DNA from: DATFWC01 sp045801465
Lineage (GTDB): Bacteria; Pseudomonadota; Alphaproteobacteria; Rhizobiales; Xanthobacteraceae
Assembly (NCBI GenBank): GCA_045801465.1
Contig: JBJMSU010000067.1
Coordinates: 1-17,699 of the forward strand
Direction: 5' to 3'
DNA length: 17,699 nucleotides
Under the pieces are notes generated by a model. It was not told the origin of the DNA and did no database searches. It saw only the letters and a list, made by a program, of their open reading frames with translations. Made by a program: the position numbers and the translations under genes. Positions 1 to 7,111 of this stretch are shown one piece after another (position 1 is the first letter of the stretch; every line of letters begins with the position of its first letter).

Positions 1-252
1 GGCTTCGCCTCGCCTTTCCGCGATCAGCTCCTCGACCAAGCTGACGCCCTCGGGCACAAACTCCCGGACCACCGCCTGCGTACGGCGCATCGCAGCAGCT
101 GTCGTCAACAGGTGGATCCCGTCGTCATCCGCGTAAGCAAACAGGATCTCGTTTTCTTTCAGCCCGAGTGTCTCGCGGAACACGGCCGGTATGACGACCT
201 GACCGTCAGCTCCAAGGCGGACCTTTTTAGCTTTCGATTCTACCATCGCCAT
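1..252 (-). CDS. AbrB/SpoVT-family antitoxin, C-terminus off the left edge
   Basis: The reverse strand reads 84 codons from ATG without a stop to the window edge. After a basic start (MAMVESKAKKVRL) it has the SpoVT/AbrB swapped-hairpin signature, roughly LGADGQVVIPAVFRETLGL at residues 11-29, followed by NEILFAYADDGIHLLT, the second half of the DNA-binding beta fold. Antitoxins of this family bind their own promoter and neutralise a partner toxin, often a PIN-domain VapC encoded just downstream, which here would lie beyond the left edge. A second ATG in frame at 246 is also possible; an AGAGAT stretch upstream favours 252 slightly. The family call is confident. The toxin partner is inferred, and a solitary AbrB-like regulator cannot be excluded. 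Confidence 0.8.
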   Translation of the reverse strand, partial: MAMVESKAKKVRLGADGQVVIPAVFRETLGLKENEILFAYADDDGIHLLTTAAAMRRTQAVVREFVPEGVSLVEELIAERRGEA

Positions 253-281
253 TACGATCTCTACTCGCAAATGGGTATTCT

Positions 282-318
282 CCCCGGATTTCGCGCCTTC
301 GGCGCTTATCCGGGCTAC
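282..318 (-). repeat. REP-like palindrome, GTAGCCCGGAT family
   Basis: On the minus strand this starts GTAGCCCGGATAAGCGC and closes with GCGCGAAATCCGGGG, forming a hairpin around a GCGCC-GAA-GGCGC core. It lies between the end of the isovaleryl-CoA dehydrogenase gene and the antitoxin gene. A second, oppositely oriented copy is at 1552-1586. Intergenic elements of this type are common in Bradyrhizobium-like genomes. It may act as a transcript end or mRNA stabiliser. Confidence 0.75.
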
Positions 319-352
319 AGCCGAGTGCCAGGTCTGATTCCGGATCTGCTAC

Positions 353-1525
353 TCACTTCGTCTTGTCGTAGAGCTCCCGGCCGATCAGCATGCGGCGGAT
401 CTCGCTGGTGCCGGCGCCGATCTCGTAGAGCTTGGCATCGCGCAGGAGCCGTCCCGTCGGATAGTCGTTGATGTAGCCGTTGCCGCCGAGCAGCTGGATC
501 GCATCGAGGGCAAGCCGCGTCGCGTTCTCCGCCGCATACAGGATGGCGCCGGCGGCGTCCTCGCGCCTGGTCCGGTTCTGGTCGCAGGCCTTAGCGACCG
601 CATACACATAGGCCTTGCTGGCATTCATCGTCACGTACATGTCGGCGAGCTTGCCCTGCACGAGCTGGAACGAGCCGATCGGTTGGCCGAACTGTTTGCG
701 CTCGTGCACGTAGGGCAGGACCGTGTCGAGGCAGGCCTGCATGATGCCGAGCGGCCCCGCGGCCAGCACGACGCGCTCGTAGTCGAGCCCGGACATCAGC
801 ACCCTGGCGCCCTCGTTCACTTTGCCCAGCACGTTCTCGGCCGGCACTTCGCAATCCGCGAACACGAGCTCGCAGGTATCGGAGCCGCGCATGCCGAGCT
901 TGTCGAGCTTCTGCGCAGTGGAGAATCCCTTCATGCCTTTCTCTATGAGGAAAGCCGTGATGCCGCGTGCCCCGGCGTTCGGGTCGGTTTTGGCGTAGAC
1001 CACCAGCGTGTCGGCTTCCGGCCCGTTGGTGATCCACATCTTGGAGCCGTTGAGCACGAAACGATCGCCGCGCCGCTCGGCACGCATGCGCATGGAGACG
1101 ACATCGGAACCGGCACCGGGCTCCGACATGGCGAGCGCGCCCACGTGCTCGCCGGAAATGAGCTTCGGCAGATACCGGTGTTTCTGCGTTTCGCTGCCGT
1201 TGCGGCGGATCTGATTGACGCACAGATTGGAATGGGCGCCATACGAGAGCCCGACCGCGGCGGAGCCGCGCGACACCTCCTCCATGGCGACGCAATGCTC
1301 GAGATAGCCGAAGCCGGCACCGCCGAACTCCTCCTCCACCGTGATGCCGAGGAGCCCGAGCGCGCCGAGCTCGGGCCACAGGTCGCGCGGAAACGCGTTG
1401 GTGCGGTCGATCTCGGCAGCGCGCGGCGCGATCCGGTCCTGCGCGAACGAGGCGACCGTCTCGCGCAACATGTCGACGTCGTGCCCGAGGCCGAAATCCA
1501 AACCAGTCCAGGCGTTCGGGATCAT
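353..1525 (-). CDS. ivd: isovaleryl-CoA dehydrogenase
   Basis: A 390-aa flavoprotein of the acyl-CoA dehydrogenase family, expected to oxidise isovaleryl-CoA to 3-methylcrotonyl-CoA in leucine breakdown and pass electrons to ETF. Visible are the first family signature ALAMSEPGAGSDV (about residues 131-142), WITNG, QFGQPIGSFQLVQGKLADMY and the C-terminal LLGGNGYINDYPTGRLLRDAKLYEIGAG run. The catalytic glutamate sits in the LDYERVV segment (about E250), the position characteristic of isovaleryl-CoA dehydrogenases. Most relatives instead carry it near the C-terminus, where this protein has GAGTSE. The start was set at ATG 1525, preceded by ACGGAG; an upstream in-frame ATG at 1576 would read into the REP repeat. 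It follows mgtE by 57 bp on the same strand. The usual methylcrotonyl-CoA carboxylase neighbours are not in the window. Confidence 0.93.
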   Translation of the reverse strand: MIPNAWTGLDFGLGHDVDMLRETVASFAQDRIAPRAAEIDRTNAFPRDLWPELGALGLLGITVEEEFGGAGFGYLEHCVAMEEVSRGSAAVGLSYGAHSNLCVNQIRRNGSETQKHRYLPKLISGEHVGALAMSEPGAGSDVVSMRMRAERRGDRFVLNGSKMWITNGPEADTLVVYAKTDPNAGARGITAFLIEKGMKGFSTAQKLDKLGMRGSDTCELVFADCEVPAENVLGKVNEGARVLMSGLDYERVVLAAGPLGIMQACLDTVLPYVHERKQFGQPIGSFQLVQGKLADMYVTMNASKAYVYAVAKACDQNRTRREDAAGAILYAAENATRLALDAIQLLGGNGYINDYPTGRLLRDAKLYEIGAGTSEIRRMLIGRELYDKTK

Positions 1526-1551
1526 GGCGCGGCTCCGTAAGGGCCGGCATC

Positions 1552-1586
1552 GTAGCCCGGATGAAGCGCAGCGCAATCCAGGCTAC
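1552..1586 (+). repeat. REP-like palindrome, GTAGCCCGGAT family, in the mgtE-ivd gap
   Basis: GTAGCCCGGATGAAGCGC and GCAATCCAGGCTAC form a nearly perfect inverted repeat of 35 bp. It fills most of the 57-bp gap between mgtE and ivd, and the TAG stop of mgtE (1583-1585, minus strand) lies inside its terminal GTAGCC. It belongs to the same family as the copy at 282-318 but has the opposite orientation. It could uncouple ivd from mgtE or stabilise the mgtE transcript end. Confidence 0.8.
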
Positions 1587-2992
1587 TTCAGCCCGAACCA
1601 CAACGTGGCGATGCCGAGAAAGGAGAAGAAACCGACGACGTCGGTGATCGTGGTGACGAATGGGCCGGAGGAGACCGCCGGATCGACGCCGAGGCGGATC
1701 AGCACCAAGGGGATGACGATGCCGCCGAGGGCGGCGGCGGCAAGAACCGTCACCATGGCGAGCGCGATGACGATGCCGAGATCCGTCACATTGAACCAGG
1801 CGGCGGCAATCATGCCCATGATCAGGGCGAAAGCGAGCCCATTGAGCACCCCCACCATCAGCTCGCGGCCGATGATGCGCCAGGCATTGGCACGACTGAG
1901 CTCGCGCGTGGCCAGCGCCCGCACCGCGACCGTCATGGTCTGCGTGCCGGCATTGCCCCCCATGCTGGCGACGATCGGCATGAGCACGGCAAGGGCGACC
2001 ATCTTCTGCAGCGATGCCTCGAACTGGCTGATGACCCACGAGGCCAGCAGTGCGGTGAGCAGATTCGCGAACAGCCAGGCAAACCGGCCGCGGGCCACGC
2101 TCCACACCGAATCGGAGAATTCTTCGTAACGGCTCACGCCGCCCAGGCCGCGAATATCCTCCTCTGCCTCTTCCTCGATGACGTCGACCACGTCGTCAAC
2201 CGTGATGACGCCGACGAGACGGTCTCCTTCGTCGACCACCGGAGCCGCCACCAGGTTATAGCGCTCGAACTGATGCGCCACCTCCTCCTGGTCGTCGGTG
2301 GCGCGCACGCGACGGCGGTCTTCGTCGACCAATTCGGAAATGGTCACCGGCCGTTTGGTGCGCAGCAGGCGGTCGAGCGGCACCGCGCCGAGGAAGCGGT
2401 GCGCCGGATCGACCACATAGAGCTCGTAGAAGCGCTCCGGGAGATCCGCCGCCTCGCGCATGTGGTCGATGGTCTGCCCGACCGTCCAGAACGGCGGAAC
2501 CGCGATGAAGTCGGTCTGCATCCGCCGGCCGGCGGAGCCTTCCGGATAATACAGGCTGCGTTCGAGCGCCGTTCGCTCCGGACCCGGCAGCTGTTCCAGG
2601 ATCTCCGCCTGATCCTGTTTCGGCAGGTCTTCGAGGATGTAGACCGCGTCGTCGGAGTCCATCTCGCGGACGCCTTCGGCGACGGTCTCGGCCGGCAGCT
2701 CTTCGAGGATTTCCTCGCGGACCGTGTCGTCGACTTCGGTCAGCGCGGTGAAATCGAAGGCATCTCCCATCAGCTCGATCAGGCGCGGCCGCAATTCGGG
2801 GTCGAGCGCTTGCAAGAGCTGGCCAACGTCGGCCTGATGCAGCTCGCCGACGAGATCCGTCAGGGCGGCGGCGTCGGCAGCACGTATCGCCTCCGCGACG
2901 CGCTCGACGAACTCCTGACGCAGCGCTCCCTCTTCATCGCGCAAGGAGGGGACGGGCGCGTGCGTCGCGGTCGCGGCCTTTTCATCGAGCAT
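1583..2992 (-). CDS. mgtE: magnesium transporter MgtE
   Basis: A 469-aa inner-membrane Mg2+ channel with the full MgtE architecture. Residues about 20-140 form the acidic helical N domain, with repeats such as EEILEELPAETVAEGVREMDSDD. About 155-275 hold two CBS modules (GAVPLDRLL; LVGVITVDDVVDVIEEEAEEDI). About 300-466 form a five-helix membrane domain with the conserved pore segments PIVASMGGNAGTQT (339-352) and GVDPAVSSGPFVTTITDVVG (435-454), including the metal-coordinating aspartate after GV. The length is normal for the family. The N and CBS domains normally sense cytosolic Mg2+ and close the pore. ATG 2992 has GAGG about eight bases upstream. A perfect EcfG-type promoter motif lies at 3103-3127, suggesting a stress-inducible transcript. 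The gene ends inside a REP-like repeat. Confidence 0.95.
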   Translation of the reverse strand: MLDEKAATATHAPVPSLRDEEGALRQEFVERVAEAIRAADAAALTDLVGELHQADVGQLLQALDPELRPRLIELMGDAFDFTALTEVDDTVREEILEELPAETVAEGVREMDSDDAVYILEDLPKQDQAEILEQLPGPERTALERSLYYPEGSAGRRMQTDFIAVPPFWTVGQTIDHMREAADLPERFYELYVVDPAHRFLGAVPLDRLLRTKRPVTISELVDEDRRRVRATDDQEEVAHQFERYNLVAAPVVDEGDRLVGVITVDDVVDVIEEEAEEDIRGLGGVSRYEEFSDSVWSVARGRFAWLFANLLTALLASWVISQFEASLQKMVALAVLMPIVASMGGNAGTQTMTVAVRALATRELSRANAWRIIGRELMVGVLNGLAFALIMGMIAAAWFNVTDLGIVIALAMVTVLAAAALGGIVIPLVLIRLGVDPAVSSGPFVTTITDVVGFFSFLGIATLWFGLK

Positions 2993-3343
2993 GCCGAACC
3001 TCGGCGGGCGATTTGGCGGGAACGTCTGGCGGTTCTACGCCGCGCTCTTACGCGTGGCAATCAATGCCGCGCACGCGCCCGACCGTCATGCGGCGCGTCG
3101 CCAACGCTCAGAAACGATCCAGGTTCCGCCTCGGGCGCAGGCCAATGACCGCCCGCTTTGCGATGCCGGTGCGCGAACGGTTGGTCGGCGCTGTCCAGCC
3201 TGGCCGCCGTGCGGGTCGGCGAGAGAGATCTCTATCAAAAGGATGGTCTCAGCGCTTTTAATGCTTAACCTACAGCGTCGACAGTGCGACGAGTGGCATA
3301 CGGCGAACATCAGCCTGTCGCATCGACCAGCCGGGGAGATTGC
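2993..3343. other. intergenic region between divergent mgtE and the 110-aa gene
   Basis: This is about 350 bp with no convincing gene. It holds the EcfG-type motif for mgtE on the minus strand. The part next to the plus-strand gene is less GC-rich around 3235-3265. Reading frames across it show no recognisable domain or good ribosome binding site. No Mg2+ riboswitch could be recognised by eye. Confidence 0.5.
3103..3127 (-). promoter_or_regulatory. putative EcfG-type general stress promoter of mgtE
   Basis: The minus strand carries GGAAC (3123-3127), a 16-bp spacer, then CGTT (3103-3106). This matches the alphaproteobacterial general stress response consensus GGAAC-N16/17-CGTT. It is correctly oriented and would give a 5' leader of about 100 nt before mgtE. 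Only the motif match is seen; activity is inferred, and a single match can arise by chance. Confidence 0.5.
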
Positions 3344-3676
3344 ATGCGTCAGCCAGTCCGCAGCCCTGATGAACTTCAGGTGGGTGGCCTGTACTGCTAT
3401 CCCAGCGATGAAGGTGTCTTTCGCATCGTCAAGGTGCTCGTGCTGGAGCCCGCCATTGTTCACGCCAAGCTTTATGAGAACCGCTTCGCCTCGTTTCCGA
3501 CGTCCGTAGACCCCGCGTCTCTGCAGTGCTTCGTCGAACACATGCCCATTAGCCCATGGGGTTTTGTGCACGAATGCCCACACTTCTTCATCATGAAGAC
3601 CACTGTTACCGACGAAGAGCTTTGCGGATATCGCTGGTGGCTACAGCACGCTTGCGGGGGACCTGCGCCCCACTAG
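3344..3676 (+). CDS. hypothetical protein, 110 aa
   Basis: ATG 3344 is preceded by GGGGAG at a suitable distance, and the frame runs 110 codons to TAG. The protein is small and soluble with an aromatic-rich pattern (GGLYCYPSDEGVFRIVKVLVLE, then PISPWGFVHECPHFF, ending DEELCGYRWWLQHACGG). There is no signal peptide or membrane helix. The alternating hydrophobic pattern in the first 50 residues suggests a small beta-rich fold. I do not recognise the family. It stands alone between divergent mgtE and the deacetylase gene, and its codon use is less GC-biased than that of its neighbours, so it may be an acquired gene. An antisense frame over the same region has no comparable start signal. Confidence 0.6.
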   Translation: MRQPVRSPDELQVGGLYCYPSDEGVFRIVKVLVLEPAIVHAKLYENRFASFPTSVDPASLQCFVEHMPISPWGFVHECPHFFIMKTTVTDEELCGYRWWLQHACGGPAPH

Positions 3677-3914
3677 CGACCAGTAATGACAAGCGTGTCG
3701 GAACGCCAGAGCTCTGCACTACGCCGCGTCCTGAGACGCCTCACCGGCATGCGGTTCGACCACGATTAGGAGTCGATCACTTGTACCTTGGCAGCCACGG
3801 CCCACTCGAAAATTAATCTTGTGGTGAGAATTCCCCGCTCATCCTTTGCAATCGCGGAGAATCGCCCGGTAGATTGCGCCGCCCACCGCGCCGGGCACGT
3901 GGGACGGAAATTTC

Positions 3915-5114
3915 ATGCGCAGCATCGTGGCCGCGTCGGCGGCCTGTTTTTTTGCCGCGACGGCGGCATGGGCGGAGTGCCCGGGGCACCCGGACGCGCT
4001 GGGCACCGCGCGCACCATCGCCATCGATCCCGTCACGCATAGCCGCCTCGGCACGATGCAATACGGCGAAACGGTGCCGCTGGAAGACAAGGAAGTGGTG
4101 CTGACGTTCGATGACGGGCCGTTGCCGCCCTATTCGAACCGAATCCTGGATATTCTCGCGGCGGAATGCGCCAAGGCGACGTTCTTCATCGTCGGCCGCC
4201 AGGCGCGGGCGTTTCCCGACGTGGTACGTCGCGCCTATGGCGAGGGCCACACGATCGCAACCCATAGCCAAAATCACCCGTTTCGCTTCGACAAGCTGCC
4301 GAGCGGCCAGCTCCGCGAGGAGATCGAAGGCGGCATCGCTGCGACCGCGGCCGCCTTGGGCGACGAGAATGCCGTCGCTCCGTTCTTCCGCGTTCCCGGT
4401 CTGCGCAGATCCGCGGAGACCGAGAACTATCTCGCCGCGCGCACCATGACCGTATGGAGCGCCGATTTCACCGGCGACGACTGGAGGCACATTTCGGCGA
4501 AGCAGGTGATGCAGCGCGCGCTCGACCGCCTGGAACGAAAGGGCAAGGGCGTGCTGCTGCTGCATGACATTCAGCCCGCGACGGTGCTGGCGTTGCCGAA
4601 TCTGTTGCGGGCGTTGAAGGCGCGCGGCTACCGCATCGTGCACGTGGTGCCGTCGGAACGGCCGAAGAACGTCACTGAGCCGCAGCAACAGGTGGTTCAA
4701 GCGCCGGGCAAACGCGCTTGGCCGCGCATCGTCGAGGCCACGCGCCCCGAACTGCCGGTGCCGAGCCCACAAAGCTTCGGCTGGCCCGGTCTCTTCCGGG
4801 CCGCGAGCCTGGTGCCAATGAAGCTGGTGCGCCTCAAGCTCCTACGTCAGCCCGGGTACCAGAGCGTGTTGATCGTCGGGAACCGTTGGCCCAAGTCCCT
4901 CCCGGGCCACCCGGCCGAAGCCTCCGCCGAGACCCTGCCCGGCCACCCGGCCGAAGCATCCGCCGAGGCCCTGCCCGCCCCGAGCCCGCAAAGCTTTGGG
5001 ATTCCGCATCCGCACGGGCCGAACATTGCACTGCCCCTGCCGAGCGAAGCGGCGCATATGCCGACCGCGGCCAACGAGCATGGCATGACGCGCTTATCGG
5101 TCGGGTTGCCTTGA
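3915..5114 (+). CDS. secreted polysaccharide deacetylase (NodB homology domain)
   Basis: A 399-aa exported carbohydrate esterase family 4 protein. Residues 1-20 are a typical signal peptide cleaved after AWA. The NodB domain spans about 60-245 with motif 1 TFDDGP (64-69, catalytic and metal-binding Asp), motif 2 HSQNHP (metal ligands H117 and H121), motif 3 RVPG (159-162), the W-S-A-D segment near 181-184, and motif 5 LLLHD (214-218). All key residues are present, so it should remove N- or O-acetyl groups from a polysaccharide or peptidoglycan in the periplasm or outside the cell. After residue 250 comes a 150-residue proline-rich tail with two perfect 12-residue repeats (329-352) and two PSPQSFG segments, unusual for the family. 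It lies 26 bp upstream of the SGNH hydrolase gene, probably the same operon. The true substrate cannot be read from sequence. Confidence 0.9.
   Translation: MRSIVAASAACFFAATAAWAECPGHPDALGTARTIAIDPVTHSRLGTMQYGETVPLEDKEVVLTFDDGPLPPYSNRILDILAAECAKATFFIVGRQARAFPDVVRRAYGEGHTIATHSQNHPFRFDKLPSGQLREEIEGGIAATAAALGDENAVAPFFRVPGLRRSAETENYLAARTMTVWSADFTGDDWRHISAKQVMQRALDRLERKGKGVLLLHDIQPATVLALPNLLRALKARGYRIVHVVPSERPKNVTEPQQQVVQAPGKRAWPRIVEATRPELPVPSPQSFGWPGLFRAASLVPMKLVRLKLLRQPGYQSVLIVGNRWPKSLPGHPAEASAETLPGHPAEASAEALPAPSPQSFGIPHPHGPNIALPLPSEAAHMPTAANEHGMTRLSVGLP
4899..4970 (+). repeat. two tandem 36-bp units inside the deacetylase gene
   Basis: Units 4899-4934 and 4935-4970 encode LPGHPAEASAET and LPGHPAEASAEA in the deacetylase frame. 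The units differ at only a few bases, so the duplication is recent. Being a multiple of three, it keeps the frame and lengthens the proline-rich tail. Copy number could vary between strains. Confidence 0.85.
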
Positions 5115-5140
5115 CGGGCTCCCCAGTCCATTGAGACCTG

Positions 5141-6628
5141 ATGCGCGAGCGACCAGCCGCAGCCGTCATGGCAAAGAGCGTGCGGTGGGCCCTGGCCATC
5201 CCTGCCGCCGCCATCGGGGGCACGCTGGCGGCTGCCTATGCGGGATGCGTTGCGCACACCTGCTCGAACTCGCGCTTCGACCTCGTCTTTCTGACCGTGC
5301 TTGCGCTGGCGGTGACGATCGCGGCCCTGAGCATTCTGGCATGGCACAGATTCACGCCGGCCATCCTCGTCGCGGTCGTGCCGTGCCTTGCCGGAATGTA
5401 TCTGTTCGAGGCCATTGCGGTAAATCCGAAGGACCGATACCGCGATCGGGTCTTGGCCGAGGTGCGCCACCATCGCGAACGCGGGCTGGATGCGGTCCCC
5501 CAGTGGACCCCCTATGGCTTTGCTGCGGGCCGAGGCGTGCTGCCGCTCGGCGACGGCAGCGAAGTGGTCCCGCTCACGGGCCCGAGCGGCCAGTTCGTGG
5601 TGATGTGCCAGGAAGGCGGGCGCCCGATCGTGGGTTATCGGGCCGATGCGCTCGGCCTGAACAACCCGCCCGAAGCCTGGCGTCAGGAAACGGAGATTCT
5701 CTTTCTCGGCGACTCATTTACCCATGGCGCCTGCGTGGACAACGCAGCGCATTTCGTCCATGCGGTCCGCCAGCAACGTCCCGGCACGATCAACCTCGGG
5801 TATTCCGGTAACGGGCCGCTCCTCGAACTGGCAGGCATCCGGGAATACGGACGGCGGCTGCGACCGCGATTCGTGTTCTGGATGTACGACGAAGCGAACG
5901 ATGTTTTTTCCTATTCGCCGCCATCCGATCTCGACGTCGAAATCGGTCATCCGATCCTGTCCGGCTATCTTCGCGCGCCGGACTTCACGCAAAACCTCTA
6001 CGCCCGCCAGAGCGAGGTCAATGCGGCGGTCAACCGAATGGCCGCCGCATGGGTCACGACTGCGGTGCCGGCGGGACACACAGCGAGGTTGAAGCAGCAT
6101 GTGCTTCTGCCGAGCACGCGGGAGGTCCTGCGCGACGCCTACGTTCGCCTCCGGGTAGCCATCCCCTTTGCCGTCATGGGCGAGCCGCCGGTCGCCGCGG
6201 AACGCATCGGCCAATTCGCCCAGATCATGCGCTCGGCGGCGGCCGAGGTGCAGGCCTGGGGAGGCCGTCTTGCGGTGGTCAACCTCCCTGCCCTTCTTGC
6301 GGCGTGTCTCGGCCGCGATCATCCATCGCGGAAGGCGGTGCTCGACATCCCACGGCAGCTTGGCGTGGATTTGATCGATGTCGAAGGGCCGTTGTTCGAC
6401 CTCGCCCGGGCACAAGGCGCGAACGTCATCGCGGGCGAGCGCCCGTGTGCCGGCCACTATTCGGAAGCGGCATACGCGGTCATTGCCAGCGTGCTGATGG
6501 AGTACTTGCGGGTCGCAGCGGGAGAAGCGTTGCCGCCGTTCTGGAGTGAGAAAACGAAGCCCGACGGAACCCGGCAATTGATCTACGCCGGCCGTATGCA
6601 CGACCGATCGAAGCCGCTACGACCGTAA
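5141..6628 (+). CDS. membrane-anchored SGNH/GDSL-family hydrolase
   Basis: A 495-aa protein with three predicted N-terminal membrane helices (about 15-37, 47-68, 72-92) and a large C-terminal SGNH-type domain. The catalytic serine is in GDSFTHG (S192). The block with the oxyanion asparagine is GYSGNGP (N224), followed by WMYDEANDV (247-255). The C-terminal histidine is in CAGHYSEAAYAVIA (H439). This pattern matches SGNH hydrolase-like proteins often found in exopolysaccharide or O-antigen loci, where they are thought to handle acyl groups on sugars. The usual Asp three residues before His is not obvious (R-P-C-A-G-H), so the catalytic triad may be modified. ATG 5141 is 26 bp after the deacetylase stop. 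An alternative start at 5168 would drop nine residues, and neither has a strong ribosome binding site. Substrate and activity are inferred. Confidence 0.78.
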   Translation: MRERPAAAVMAKSVRWALAIPAAAIGGTLAAAYAGCVAHTCSNSRFDLVFLTVLALAVTIAALSILAWHRFTPAILVAVVPCLAGMYLFEAIAVNPKDRYRDRVLAEVRHHRERGLDAVPQWTPYGFAAGRGVLPLGDGSEVVPLTGPSGQFVVMCQEGGRPIVGYRADALGLNNPPEAWRQETEILFLGDSFTHGACVDNAAHFVHAVRQQRPGTINLGYSGNGPLLELAGIREYGRRLRPRFVFWMYDEANDVFSYSPPSDLDVEIGHPILSGYLRAPDFTQNLYARQSEVNAAVNRMAAAWVTTAVPAGHTARLKQHVLLPSTREVLRDAYVRLRVAIPFAVMGEPPVAAERIGQFAQIMRSAAAEVQAWGGRLAVVNLPALLAACLGRDHPSRKAVLDIPRQLGVDLIDVEGPLFDLARAQGANVIAGERPCAGHYSEAAYAVIASVLMEYLRVAAGEALPPFWSEKTKPDGTRQLIYAGRMHDRSKPLRP

Positions 6629-6928
6629 AGCGATCTGCCTGATAGATTTGCCCTGAGCTACCGGCCGACATAAAGAATGGTGCGGTCGAGAGATGTGCTA
6701 ATCACTCCGCACCTCAATGACTTACGCCAAGGTGCGGGCGAAACAGCGCGTTTGATGCGCAACGGTGATTTTCGACGGCCGCCCGCACCCGTGCCCCACA
6801 AATGAGGGTACGAATTTTTAACCGACAAAACACCGTTTAGGGGCTGTCGGCGAACCGATATGAGCGAGCGCGCGACAAATATTTGATTGGCGAGAGATCC
6901 TATTGTAGCCGCGCGGATTGGATGGACA
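6629..6928. other. non-coding left end of the integrated element
   Basis: About 300 bp after the hydrolase gene without a convincing ORF. It contains the distal att core (6675-6692), a hairpin with arms CCGCACCT at 6707-6714 and AGGTGCGG at 6730-6737, and a further inverted copy CGCCCGCACC at 6780-6789. The 93-codon minus-strand frame here has no ribosome binding site and no recognisable composition. Confidence 0.5.
6675..6692 (+). repeat. distal attachment site (att) copy
   Basis: This 18-bp sequence is identical to the end of tRNA-Leu at 8121-8138 but has no tRNA body beside it. The next base on either side differs, so the match is sharply bounded. It is read as the att core duplicated during integration. 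Confidence 0.75.
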
Positions 6929-7111
6929 ATGTCTAACAATCGACCACAGACACGCCCCGAAGGTTCGCGATCGTGCTCCCAATTAGTCGGAACCGTTGGG
7001 AGTGCATCATCTCCTCAAGTAAGTTGGGGCGTGGTCGTGCTGTGTCTGGTCATCGGGAACGTCGCTTTGGCCATTCTCGCGAATGTTCTCGTCACATGGC
7101 TCATAAGCTAG
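6929..7111 (+). CDS. possible 60-aa single-span membrane protein
   Basis: An open frame begins MSNNRPQTRPEGS and ends in one long hydrophobic helix (about residues 31-59, SWGVVVLCLVIGNVALAIL and on). Only a weak GGA precedes the ATG. The last 105 bp lie antisense to the hydrophilic tail of the better-supported minus-strand gene at 7007-7351. Complementing Asp-, Asn- and Glu-rich codons tends to create Val- and Leu-rich codons, so the hydrophobic segment may be an artefact. If real, it could be a small phage-type membrane protein. No family is recognised. Confidence 0.25.
   Translation: MSNNRPQTRPEGSRSCSQLVGTVGSASSPQVSWGVVVLCLVIGNVALAILANVLVTWLIS

Noticed and set aside
591..2105. 504-codon minus-strand frame spanning mgtE and ivd
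   Set aside because: It is a shifted frame of two real genes, crosses the repeat between them and is Arg/His-rich.
2993..3102. Mg2+-sensing riboswitch in the mgtE leader
   Set aside because: No M-box-like conserved structure could be recognised, and MgtE regulation in this group is not known to need one.
6658..6939. 93-codon minus-strand frame at the left end of the element
   Set aside because: It overlaps the att copy and hairpins, lacks a ribosome binding site and has no recognisable similarity.
6985..7012. GGAAC followed by CGTT on the plus strand near 6989
   Set aside because: The two boxes are adjacent with no spacer, and no second box lies at the required distance.
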